A DNA stretch of 64,000 nucleotides, taken from the NCBI GenBank assembly GCA_002431395.1, contig DJEU01000038.1:1-64000 (forward strand), written 5' to 3'. A program made the position numbers and the translations under genes. Source of the DNA: Lachnoclostridium sp. UBA5890. Lineage in GTDB: Bacteria; Bacillota; Clostridia; Lachnospirales; Lachnospiraceae. Under the pieces are notes generated by a model. That model made no database searches. It worked only from the letters and a program-made list of their open reading frames with translations, and was not told the origin of the DNA. Shown piece after piece: positions 35,644-43,802 of the stretch; the stretch's first letter is position 1; each line of letters starts with the position of its first letter.

Positions 35644-36441
35644 GTGGACATAGCTTCATTAGTGGGATTACTTTTCTGTATGGCCATGTTTTTGCTGGGT
35701 GTTGTAACTTCCGGCGGTATCGCATCATTACCGGGCTACTGGGATTTACCCTCCATAGCAATTACCATCGGCGGCTCGTTTGCATCCGTTTTGGCGGGTA
35801 TGTCTTTTAAGAGCTTTATAAACGGTCTGAAAAGTTTTGGTATGATTTTACGTGTCCCTCAGGACAATACCACTGAAATGATACAGAATATTATCAATTT
35901 ATCCAACGTAGCCAGAAAAGAAGGTCTTCTTTCTCTGGAAGAAGCGGCAGGCGATCTGGATGATGAGTTTTTGAAAAAAGGAATTCTTCTTATAGTAGAC
36001 GGTACCGACCCCGAACTGGTGCGTGCCATTATGGAGACCGAGCTTGTCAGCATGGATTCCCGCCACAAGGCAACCATCGGCTTCTGGGAAAGCGTTGCGG
36101 GTATGGGTCCTGCCTGGGGTATGATCGGTACTCTGGTAGGTCTGGTAAACCTTCTTAACAACATGGAAGATGCGTCTGCCATCGGTCCTAACATGGCAAC
36201 GGCGCTGATTACCACTCTTTACGGTTCCTTGCTTGCAAACTGGATTTGTGCACCTATCACCAGCAAGTTAAAGGGCTACAATGAAAACGAAATTATGCAG
36301 CGGGAGATTATGATTGAAGGTCTCTTATCCATTCAGGCCGGTGAGAACCCCCGCGTTATTGAAGAAAAACTGAAATCCTTCATGGCACCCGTTGACAGAA
36401 CTGTTGCCGGCGGTGATGACGGAGGTGAAGAGAATGGCTAA
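35644..36441 (+). CDS. motA: Flagellar motor stator protein MotA
   Basis: A 265-residue protein with four membrane segments: residues ~3-22, ~33-52, ~155-175 and ~185-205. The conserved motif GFWESVAGMGPAWGMIGTLVGLV contains the stator prolines near helix 3, and the charged cytoplasmic loop that touches FliG lies between helices 2 and 3. GTG start with GGAAGGTG upstream. It overlaps motB by 8 bases. Confidence 0.96.
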   Translation: MDIASLVGLLFCMAMFLLGVVTSGGIASLPGYWDLPSIAITIGGSFASVLAGMSFKSFINGLKSFGMILRVPQDNTTEMIQNIINLSNVARKEGLLSLEEAAGDLDDEFLKKGILLIVDGTDPELVRAIMETELVSMDSRHKATIGFWESVAGMGPAWGMIGTLVGLVNLLNNMEDASAIGPNMATALITTLYGSLLANWICAPITSKLKGYNENEIMQREIMIEGLLSIQAGENPRVIEEKLKSFMAPVDRTVAGGDDGGEENG

Positions 36442-37252
36442 GAGGAAGGAAGAAATGCCGGCTCCCGGAGCTCCGGCGTGGACTGCCACATTCGGTGACC
36501 TGATGAACCTGCTTCTTTGCTTTTTTGTCATGCTTTTTGCCATGTCAACAGTTGATTCGGAGAAGTTCAGGGCGATTGCAGAGTCCTTTTCCAAAACCTT
36601 CTCCATTTTTGACGGAGGTGCCACCTCCATAGGAGACGGCTTACTTATCAGCAACGGTGTCAGCCAGTTAAACGATCTGGATCAGTATGTAAACGATACC
36701 GGTAAAACGGAAGAAGGCAAGACTGACCCTGACCAGATTGATAACTACACAGAGATGAAAGACAAACTGGAAGAGGCGCAGTTAAACGAGTCCGAACAGC
36801 TTGCGGAAAAGATAGACGAGTCTGTGGCGGAAAGCAATATGGCTGACAAAATAGACATCACTTTTACATCCCAGTATGTGCAGCTTACCTTAAAGGGAGC
36901 GCTTCTGTTTGATTCCGGCAAGACGGAAATCCGCACGGAAGCCATTCCGGTTGTGGACAAGGTGGGCAGAATACTGGAAAGCTATGCCGACAACATGATT
37001 GAGATTGAAGGCCATACGGACAACGTACCCATGCACAGCGCCAAGTATGCCAATAACAGTGAACTGAGCTGCGGCAGAGCGCTGGCGGTTTATGATTACC
37101 TGATAAGCACCACCAATCTTGACCCTTCCAAAATCAAGTATGCCGGCAGAGGCGAATATGTTCCCGTTGCTGACAACTCCACGGAAGAGGGAAGAGCGAA
37201 AAACAGACGTGTGGAAATCCGTATTTATCACGATTTGAGCACATATGAATAA
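36434..37252 (+). CDS. motB: Flagellar motor stator protein MotB
   Basis: A 272-residue protein. Residues 16-45 are the single membrane helix with the ion-binding Asp22 (TFGDLMNLLLCFFVMLFAMS). The C-terminal OmpA-like domain holds the peptidoglycan motif (IEIEGHTDNVPMHSAKYANNSELSCGRALAVYDYLI and GRGEYVPVADNSTEEGRAKNRRVEI). ATG 36434 follows GGAGGTG inside motA; earlier in-frame starts lie within motA. Complete. Confidence 0.96.
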   Translation: MAKRKEEMPAPGAPAWTATFGDLMNLLLCFFVMLFAMSTVDSEKFRAIAESFSKTFSIFDGGATSIGDGLLISNGVSQLNDLDQYVNDTGKTEEGKTDPDQIDNYTEMKDKLEEAQLNESEQLAEKIDESVAESNMADKIDITFTSQYVQLTLKGALLFDSGKTEIRTEAIPVVDKVGRILESYADNMIEIEGHTDNVPMHSAKYANNSELSCGRALAVYDYLISTTNLDPSKIKYAGRGEYVPVADNSTEEGRAKNRRVEIRIYHDLSTYE

Positions 37253-37293
37253 ATAGTTGCCGGCAGTCCGACAAGAAAGGCAAGGATATTGTT

Positions 37294-37806
37294 TTGAAAA
37301 AGAATTTACTTTCCGTATTGATACTGACACTGCTTGTTATCAACATTGCACTGACATCCATTATGATGTTCGGCATGATGAGTTCCGTAAAGAGCACTTC
37401 CGCACTGGTGGGCAAAATTGCCGCCGTGTTGAACTTAGAGCTTGCAATGGATGAAAAAGATGAACAGCAGGTTTCCATCGCAGACAGCGTTTCCTATGAT
37501 ATTTCGGAAGCCATGACCATTCCCTTAAAGAACAGCGAAAACGATGCGGAACAGCATTACGCCAAGATTTCCGTTTCCATTCTGATGGACAAGAACAGCA
37601 AGGATTTTAAGAAATATTCCGATTTGTCCGCTTATGTACCGGAAATCAAATCCATCATTATTGATGTGGTTATGAACTACACCAAGGAAGAATTCATGGC
37701 AACCAAGGATGACATCTGTAAGGAAATTCTTTCCAAAATCCAGGAAAGATTTGATAATTCCGATGTGATTTACAACATTGTAATCAGTGATTTTCAGGTA
37801 TATTAA
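37294..37806 (+). CDS. fliL: Flagellar basal-body protein FliL
   Basis: A 170-residue protein with one N-terminal membrane helix (residues 5-28) and the extracytoplasmic FliL domain (stomatin-like; AKISVSILMDKNSKDFKKYSDLSAYVPEIKSIIIDVVMNYTKEEF). FliL surrounds and stabilises stators. The TTG start is supported by AAGGA 7 bases upstream. fliM follows. Confidence 0.88.
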   Translation: MKKNLLSVLILTLLVINIALTSIMMFGMMSSVKSTSALVGKIAAVLNLELAMDEKDEQQVSIADSVSYDISEAMTIPLKNSENDAEQHYAKISVSILMDKNSKDFKKYSDLSAYVPEIKSIIIDVVMNYTKEEFMATKDDICKEILSKIQERFDNSDVIYNIVISDFQVY

Positions 37807-37845
37807 GTCCCTCGAAAAGAAAATGACTGTAAGGAGGTGACTTTC

Positions 37846-38826
37846 ATGGGAGACGTGCTTTCCCAAAACGAAATAGACAATCTGCTGGCGGCACTCTCGA
37901 CCGGCGAATTAGATGTCAGCGATATCAACGACAGCCGTGACAAACCGGTGAAGAACTATGATTTCCGTCGCCCGGCGAAGTTCTCCAAGGAGCATCTGCG
38001 TACCCTGGAAATTATATTTGAGCATTACGGCAGACTGATTTCCACCAACCTGCCGGTTTACCTTAGAAAAAACGTACAGGTAAGTGTGGCAAGTTCCGAA
38101 ACGGTTACCTTTTCAGAGTTTACCAACTCCCTTTCCAACCCGGTTATTTTAGGAATTGTGAATTTCCATCCGCTATCCGGCAATATCATCATTGATATGT
38201 CAACAAACCTCGGTTATACCATTATAGACAGAATGCTCGGCGGAGCCGGAAGACCACTTGAAAAGAGCAGGGAGTTCTCGGAAATAGAGCTTACCATTAT
38301 CGAAAAGATTATTATTGTCTGTGTACAGCTTATGCGGGAGCCGTGGAAAAACGTACTGGAAATTGACCCGGTGCTGGACCGGCTCGAAACTAATCCGCAG
38401 TTTGCACAAATCATATCTCCCAATGACATGGTTGCCATTGTGACACTGAATGTAAAAATCGGAGATGTGCAGGGATTTATGAACATGTGTCTTCCTTACT
38501 TTACTTTGGAAGATATTATGGATAAACTGAATACCAGATACTGGTATGCCAATATGCAGGAACGGCATGACGAAGATTATGAGGAACAGGTGGAAACCCT
38601 GATACGAAGGGTGGATATCCCCATGAAAGCCATGCTGGGAAAGAGTACCATTACGGTCAACGATTTCATCAACCTGCAGGTCGGAGATGTTATCCGGCTG
38701 GATACTCATGTGGAGGACGAACTGTCCGTATACGTGGGTAATATTAGAAAATTTACTGCGTTACCGGGAGCCAGCAAGGAAAATTATGCGGTTAAAGTGA
38801 CTTCGGTAATACGAGAGGGGGAATAG
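37846..38826 (+). CDS. fliM: Flagellar motor switch protein FliM
   Basis: A 326-residue protein. The N-terminal CheY-P-binding peptide is LSQNEIDNLLAAL; the CheC-like middle domain and C-terminal SpoA domain (MLGKSTITVNDFINLQVGDVIRLD) follow. ATG 37846 comes 6 bases after AAGGAGGTG. FliM with FliG and FliY forms the C-ring. The stop is 3 bases before fliY. Confidence 0.96.
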   Translation: MGDVLSQNEIDNLLAALSTGELDVSDINDSRDKPVKNYDFRRPAKFSKEHLRTLEIIFEHYGRLISTNLPVYLRKNVQVSVASSETVTFSEFTNSLSNPVILGIVNFHPLSGNIIIDMSTNLGYTIIDRMLGGAGRPLEKSREFSEIELTIIEKIIIVCVQLMREPWKNVLEIDPVLDRLETNPQFAQIISPNDMVAIVTLNVKIGDVQGFMNMCLPYFTLEDIMDKLNTRYWYANMQERHDEDYEEQVETLIRRVDIPMKAMLGKSTITVNDFINLQVGDVIRLDTHVEDELSVYVGNIRKFTALPGASKENYAVKVTSVIREGE

Positions 38827-38829
38827 AAC

Positions 38830-39969
38830 ATGGACAACATGTTGTCCCAGGATGAAATAAATGCATTGTTAAGCGGTATGGATATTTCCGAAAACAAAAC
38901 GGAAGAAAAGCCGGACGCAGAACCAATTGATGAAAGTCTGCTTTCCAATATAGAGAGAGATGCTATTGGTGAGATTGCCAATATCAGTATGGGTTCTTCT
39001 GCAACAACATTGTATTCCTTGGTAAACAGAAAAGTGAATATTACCACGCCGGTTGTCACACTGGCACGATGGAAAAATGTATTGGATGAGTATGAGAAAC
39101 CCTGTGTATTTATTCAGATTAAGTACACCAGAGGACTGGACGGCACCAATATTTTAGTGTTGAGAGACCATGATGTGAAAATCATCACAGACCTTATGAT
39201 GGGTGGTGACGGTACCAATACGGACGGAGAACTGGGAGAGCTGCACTTAAGTGCCATTTCCGAAGCTATGAACCAGATGATGGGTTCTGCGTCCACATCC
39301 CTTTCAACCATGCTGAATAAGACCATTGACATCAGTCCGCCTGAGTCCAGTCTCATTGACCTGACGGAATACCACAGTGGCGCAGATATTGCCCCGTTCC
39401 TTGGCGGCACCTTTGTTAAAATTGCATTCCGTATGCAGATTGGGGATCTGGTAGACAGCACTATCATGCAGTTATATCCCATTGAATTTGCAAAAAGTAT
39501 TGTAAAGAACTTCTTACATAAGAATGGAGACGAACCTGCAGCAGCACCGGCACCGGCACCGGCATCCGCTCCTCAGGCGGCAGCACAGCCTATGATGCAG
39601 CAGGCGGCTCCCCAGCCTATGATGCAGCAGGCGGCTCCCCAGCCTATGATGCAGCAGGCGGCTCCCCAGCAGAATGTAAACATTCAGCCGGCACAGTTCC
39701 AGACACTTTCAAACGACTACACGGGAGTAGCTGGCAACCAGAACATCGGCTTGATTATGGATGTGCCTCTGGAAGTAACCGTAGAGCTTGGCCGGACGAC
39801 TAAATCCATTTCCGAGATTCTGGATTTTGCCCCGGGTACCATTATTGAACTTGACCGCATTGCCGGCGAACCCATTGACGTTCTGGTAAACGGCAAGTTT
39901 GTGGCAAGAGGCGAAGTAGTAGTTATCGAAGAAAGCTTTGGCGTTCGTGTAACGGAGATTATAAAATAG
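38830..39969 (+). CDS. fliY: Motor switch phosphatase FliY (CheC-type domain plus FliN domain)
   Basis: A 379-residue protein: N-terminal CheY-P-binding peptide (MLSQDEINALLSGM), a CheC-like phosphatase domain with two intact ExxxN centres (GEIANISMGS and SEAMNQMMGSA), a P/A/Q/M-rich linker, and a C-terminal FliN/SpoA domain (MDVPLEVTVELGRTTKSI...VVIEESFGVRVTEI). It both builds the C-ring and dephosphorylates CheY. The linker contains three exact 9-residue repeats encoded at 39586-39666. Confidence 0.95.
   Translation: MDNMLSQDEINALLSGMDISENKTEEKPDAEPIDESLLSNIERDAIGEIANISMGSSATTLYSLVNRKVNITTPVVTLARWKNVLDEYEKPCVFIQIKYTRGLDGTNILVLRDHDVKIITDLMMGGDGTNTDGELGELHLSAISEAMNQMMGSASTSLSTMLNKTIDISPPESSLIDLTEYHSGADIAPFLGGTFVKIAFRMQIGDLVDSTIMQLYPIEFAKSIVKNFLHKNGDEPAAAPAPAPASAPQAAAQPMMQQAAPQPMMQQAAPQPMMQQAAPQQNVNIQPAQFQTLSNDYTGVAGNQNIGLIMDVPLEVTVELGRTTKSISEILDFAPGTIIELDRIAGEPIDVLVNGKFVARGEVVVIEESFGVRVTEIIK
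39586..39666 (+). repeat. Three perfect 27-bp tandem repeats in the fliY linker
   Basis: Three identical 27-base copies (39586-39612, 39613-39639, 39640-39666) encode a repeated 9-residue unit QPMMQQAAP between the phosphatase and FliN domains. Perfect identity suggests recent expansion; copy number may vary between strains and set linker length. Confidence 0.92.
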
Positions 39970-39991
39970 TATATAAGGAGTGGCAGAAACT

Positions 39992-40354
39992 ATGGCAAAG
40001 AATATTTTAATCTGTGATGATGCGGCATTCATGCGCATGATGATTAAGGACATATTAACCAAGAACGGATACAATGTTGTTGGAGAAGCAGAAAACGGAG
40101 CAAAGGGTATTGAAAAATACAACGAACTGCATCCCGACCTTGTTCTGATGGATATTACCATGCCGGAAATGGACGGCATTGCGGCACTTAAGGGCATCAA
40201 GAAGATTGACCCCAACGCACATGTTATCATGTGTTCCGCAATGGGCCAGCAGGCAATGGTTATCGAGTCCATTCAGGCAGGTGCCAAGGACTTTATTGTA
40301 AAACCGTTTCAGGCAGACCGTGTACTGGAAGCTGTGAAGAAGGTTGTGGGTTAA
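39992..40354 (+). CDS. cheY: Chemotaxis response regulator CheY
   Basis: A 120-residue single receiver domain: acidic pair Asp9-Asp10, phospho-acceptor Asp54 (LVLMDITMPEMDG), Thr/Ser switch region (MCSAMGQQ) and Lys in IVKPF. ATG 39992 follows AAGGAG with good spacing; an upstream GTG at 39980 is too close to that site. CheY-P binds FliM/FliY. Its stop overlaps fliO. Confidence 0.94.
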   Translation: MAKNILICDDAAFMRMMIKDILTKNGYNVVGEAENGAKGIEKYNELHPDLVLMDITMPEMDGIAALKGIKKIDPNAHVIMCSAMGQQAMVIESIQAGAKDFIVKPFQADRVLEAVKKVVG

Positions 40355-40722
40355 TGCTTATTGCGGCAACAGCGATAGATAAGGCGGATAGCTTTGCACA
40401 GCTTATTACCGTTCTGGTCATCTTCATTCTGGTTCTGGCGGCAACCCTTTTTACCACAAGGTGGATAGCCGGTTACCAGAAGGGACAGAACAAGGGTAAA
40501 AATATCGAAGTTGTGGAAACATACCCTATCGGAAACGGCAAATACATACAGATAGTAAGACTGGCAGAGACCTACGTGGCGATTGCCGTATGCAAGGATA
40601 CGGTAACCAAGCTGGCGGAAATTCCGAAGGAGGATATCTGTTTTCCGGAGGATGCCGGCAGTATGTCGCTACGCTTTAAGGACTTATTCCAAAAGGCAAA
40701 GGACGAGAGTGAAAACAAGTAA
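40354..40722 (+). CDS. fliO: Flagellar biosynthetic protein FliO (FliZ-type)
   Basis: A 122-residue protein with one membrane helix (~residues 17-38) and the small cytoplasmic FliO domain (NIEVVETYPIGNGKYIQIVRLAETYVAIAVCKDTVTKLAEI). FliO helps assemble the FliP ring. It overlaps cheY by one base and fliP by 14 bases. Confidence 0.85.
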   Translation: MLIAATAIDKADSFAQLITVLVIFILVLAATLFTTRWIAGYQKGQNKGKNIEVVETYPIGNGKYIQIVRLAETYVAIAVCKDTVTKLAEIPKEDICFPEDAGSMSLRFKDLFQKAKDESENK

Positions 40723-41584
40723 AGGTATTTTATCAGGTAATATAATAGGGAAAATAATATGCCTGCTGGTAACGGTAGGCATATTGTGTATTATACCGGC
40801 AGGTGAAGTACATGCTACGGGCAGTACCGTAACGGACCCGCAAAGCGGCAACTCCACCGTCATAAATGAACCGGGCAGTGCACAGACCTCCGATGATCTG
40901 AACCAACTGAATATTGCCAATACGGTAAAGATTGAGTACAACAACGGCAACGGCTCCATTAACGGAGCACTCCGTATCTTACTGATACTGACGCTGATTG
41001 CCATTGCCCCGACACTGCTTATCTGTCTGACTTCGTTTACCCGGATTATTATTGTACTGCATTTTACCAGGTCGGCACTGAATACGCAGACGGCACCGCC
41101 CAATCAGGTTCTTATCGGGCTGGCGCTGTTTCTCACGTTTTTCATTATGACACCGACCATTACCCAGATATACCAGGATGCGTATGTGCCCTATGAGGCA
41201 GGAGAAATCAAGGAAGAGGAAGCCTTAACGACAGCCATCGGTCCCATCAGGCAGTTTATGTACGGCGAAACCCAGACGAAGGACGTAGAGCTTTTTATGG
41301 GAATTGCAAGATTGGACTGGAACGGGGAACTGGATGACATTCCGCTGACGGTGCTCATCCCAAGCTTTATGGTAAGCGAGCTTCGTACCGCATTTTTCAT
41401 GGGATTTGTGATATACATTCCGTTTATTATTATTGACATGGTGGTAGCCTCCGCCCTGATGAGTATGGGTATGATGATGCTGCCGCCTACCACCATTTCC
41501 ATGCCGTTTAAGATTTTATTGTTTGTCATGGCGGACGGCTGGAGCCTGATTATCGGAAGTCTGGTAAGGACATTCCACATCTGA
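40709..41584 (+). CDS. fliP: Flagellar export-gate protein FliP
   Basis: A 291-residue membrane protein. GTG at 40709 follows AAAGGA and gives a cleavable-type signal (IIGKIICLLVTVGILCIIPAGEVHA). The FliP core follows: LTLIAIAPTLLICLTSFTRIIIVLHFTRSALNTQTAPPNQVLIGLALFLTFFIM and VMADGWSLIIGSLVRTF. It forms the export pore with FliQ and FliR. Confidence 0.95.
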   Translation: MKTSKGILSGNIIGKIICLLVTVGILCIIPAGEVHATGSTVTDPQSGNSTVINEPGSAQTSDDLNQLNIANTVKIEYNNGNGSINGALRILLILTLIAIAPTLLICLTSFTRIIIVLHFTRSALNTQTAPPNQVLIGLALFLTFFIMTPTITQIYQDAYVPYEAGEIKEEEALTTAIGPIRQFMYGETQTKDVELFMGIARLDWNGELDDIPLTVLIPSFMVSELRTAFFMGFVIYIPFIIIDMVVASALMSMGMMMLPPTTISMPFKILLFVMADGWSLIIGSLVRTFHI

Positions 41585-41603
41585 CAGGAAAGGAAGGAAA
41601 CGT

Positions 41604-41876
41604 ATGAGTGTAGAAGCAGTAAGTGAAATTACCAACAAAGCTTTGTATCTGACTATAAAAGTATCCATGCCGATTTTACTGGTTTCCTTAATCATCGGTC
41701 TTGTGGTGAGTATCTTCCAGACAGTGACTTCCATTCAGGAACAGACACTTACTTTTATTCCCAAGATTATCGGGGTTTTTCTGACAATTATGATTATGGG
41801 GCACTGGATGCTCAATCTGATTATTGAATATACAACGGATTTGTGGCTGAATTTTTCCAACTATGTAAGCGGATAG
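41604..41876 (+). CDS. fliQ: Flagellar export-gate protein FliQ
   Basis: A 90-residue protein with two membrane helices and the conserved SIQEQTLTFIPKIIGV motif. Length and position between fliP and fliR are typical. Confidence 0.95.
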   Translation: MSVEAVSEITNKALYLTIKVSMPILLVSLIIGLVVSIFQTVTSIQEQTLTFIPKIIGVFLTIMIMGHWMLNLIIEYTTDLWLNFSNYVSG

Positions 41877-41889
41877 GGAAGCGTGAAAA

Positions 41890-42672
41890 ATGGTTGATTT
41901 GTCTTTTTCCCTTATGGATCTGGAATATTTTCTGCTGATTTTTGTCAGGGTTTCCTGCTTTGTGTTCATTGCTCCCTTTTTCAGCATGCAGAACACGCCG
42001 CGGACGGTACGCATAGCCATTTCTTTTTTCACGGCAATGCTTCTGTATACGGTGCTGACACCGAGTGCCGGCATGGCGTACGACTCCGTGGTTTCCTATG
42101 CGGTAATCGTGGCGAAAGAAGCACTGACGGGTCTGCTTATCGGCTTTGCAGCCAATATCTGTACGGCAATCGTCAACTTTGCAGGTTCCGTGGCGGATAT
42201 GGAAACGGGACTTTCCATGGTTACCCTGTTAGACCCGGCGACAAGGGAGCAGACTACCATTTCCGGCACTCTGTATCAGTACGTCATTATGATGATGCTG
42301 ATTGCCAGCGGTATGTACCGGTATCTTTTAGGTGCCCTGGCAGACTCTTTTTTGCTTATTCCCGTAAACGGCGCCGTTATCCGGAGCGAAAACCTGCTTA
42401 CCACGTTAATCCAGTTTCTGACGGATTATATTGTGATAGGCTTTCGCATCTGCCTGCCGATTTTCTGTGCGGCATTGCTGTTAAATGTGATTTTGGGCAT
42501 ACTTGCCAAGGTTTCCCCGCAGATGAACATGTTTGCCGTGGGAATTCAGCTTAAGATAATGGTGGGACTGGCGGTTCTGTTTCTGTCGTCCTATATGATG
42601 TCGGATGCGGCAAGCTTCATTTTTAATGAGGTGAAAAAAATCACCGTATCGTTTGTAGGGGGTATGATGTGA
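41890..42672 (+). CDS. fliR: Flagellar export-gate protein FliR
   Basis: A 260-residue protein with six hydrophobic segments and FliR motifs (FVRVSCFVFIAPFFSMQNTPRTVRIAIS; NILGILAKVSPQMNMFAVGIQLKIMVGL). It completes the FliPQR pore. Its stop overlaps the GTG start of flhB by 4 bases. It is the last gene wholly in the left-hand base style. Confidence 0.95.
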   Translation: MVDLSFSLMDLEYFLLIFVRVSCFVFIAPFFSMQNTPRTVRIAISFFTAMLLYTVLTPSAGMAYDSVVSYAVIVAKEALTGLLIGFAANICTAIVNFAGSVADMETGLSMVTLLDPATREQTTISGTLYQYVIMMMLIASGMYRYLLGALADSFLLIPVNGAVIRSENLLTTLIQFLTDYIVIGFRICLPIFCAALLLNVILGILAKVSPQMNMFAVGIQLKIMVGLAVLFLSSYMMSDAASFIFNEVKKITVSFVGGMM

Positions 42673-43769
42673 TACTGAAGTATAATCTGCAGTTCTTTGC
42701 AGCAGAAGGCCCCGGCGGTGAGAAAACAGAACCGGCTACCGAGAAAAAGCTGTCAGATGCCAGAAAAGAAGGACAGGTTGCCAAAAGCCAGGATATCGGT
42801 GTCGCTGCGATTTTATTGATCTTTTTTGCGGCAGTCCGTATATTTGGCGGCTTTTTGTACCGTACTCTGATTGAGACATTTCATTTTTTATATGAAGCCA
42901 TCCCGCAGTATGCTGGGGATTTTAATGTGGCTCGTTCCATGAATCTTATGGTGTATTGTGCAAGGCAGACACTTTTGCTTGCCGGGCCTATTATGGCGGT
43001 TTTACTTGTTGTTGTGGTCATTGTCAATGTGGCACAGGTCAAATGGCAGCCGACGATGAAACCACTGCAGCCAAAGTTTTCCAAGATTAGTCCGGTTTCC
43101 GGTATGAAACGGATGTTTTCCAAGGACAAGATCTTTGATCTGGTAAAAGCAATTGCCAAATTACTCGTGTTGTTTTACGTGATCTACAACGAGTTATCCG
43201 ATGAATGGGGAATGGTTGTTAATATTTACAGCCTTGATCTAACATCAGCATTACAATTATTGGTAAATACAGTCATTAATATTGGCTTAAAGATAAGTTT
43301 CGTCTTTTTGATTCTTGCTGCCGTTGATTACTATTATCAGCGGAGAAAATTTAAAAATGATATGAAGATGACAAAGCAGGAAGTAAAAGAAGAATATAAA
43401 AACACAGAGGGAAATCCGCAGATCAAAAGCCGTATCCGAAGCAAGATGCAGGAAGTTTCGAGGGCGCGTATGATGCAGAGCGTGCCAGAGGCAGACGTGG
43501 TTATCACGAACCCGACACATCTTGCGGTAGCGATCAAATACGATAAAGATCTTGGCGAGGCGCCGGTTGTTCTGGCAAAAGGGGCAGACTATCTTGCCGC
43601 GCGGATCAAAGATATCGCAGCAGAGAATAAAGTGGAAATTGTTGAAAATAAGCCGCTTGCCCGAATGCTGTACTACAATGTAGAAATAGGAAACCAGATT
43701 CCACCGGAACTGTATCAGATGGTGGCAGAGGTATTGGCTTATGTTTATAGTATACAAGGAAAAATATAA
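42669..43769 (+). CDS. flhB: Flagellar export switch protein FlhB
   Basis: A 366-residue protein: conserved N-terminus GEKTEPATEKKLSDARKEGQVAKSQDI, four membrane segments, and a cytoplasmic domain with the self-cleaving NPTH motif (VITNPTHLAVAIKYD). It switches export from hook to filament subunits with FliK. The start is GTG. The base style changes inside the gene: the first ~110 bases look like the preceding genes, while beyond ~42.8-43.06 kb CCA codons and GATC sites become frequent. The reading frame is intact across the change. Confidence 0.95.
   Translation: MILKYNLQFFAAEGPGGEKTEPATEKKLSDARKEGQVAKSQDIGVAAILLIFFAAVRIFGGFLYRTLIETFHFLYEAIPQYAGDFNVARSMNLMVYCARQTLLLAGPIMAVLLVVVVIVNVAQVKWQPTMKPLQPKFSKISPVSGMKRMFSKDKIFDLVKAIAKLLVLFYVIYNELSDEWGMVVNIYSLDLTSALQLLVNTVINIGLKISFVFLILAAVDYYYQRRKFKNDMKMTKQEVKEEYKNTEGNPQIKSRIRSKMQEVSRARMMQSVPEADVVITNPTHLAVAIKYDKDLGEAPVVLAKGADYLAARIKDIAAENKVEIVENKPLARMLYYNVEIGNQIPPELYQMVAEVLAYVYSIQGKI
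42700..43060. other. Probable mosaic junction: change of base and codon style inside flhB
   Basis: By hand count, fliG (left) has no GATC, 0 CCA among 10 prolines and 0 CGA among 16 arginines. The first kilobase right of 43.08 kb has about nine GATC, and cheA (right) has 6 CCA of 17 prolines and 5 CGA of 26 arginines. The switch begins in or just after the very conserved FlhB N-terminal motif. It could be a recombination end point or an assembly join. Confidence 0.55.
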
Positions 43770-43802
43770 AAGAAAATCAGAACAAAGGAGGTGGAATGAC
43801 AA

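Noticed and set aside
35102..35761. 219-codon minus-strand open frame across flgE, flbD and motA
   Set aside because: It overlaps three real genes and has no ribosome site or recognisable motif.
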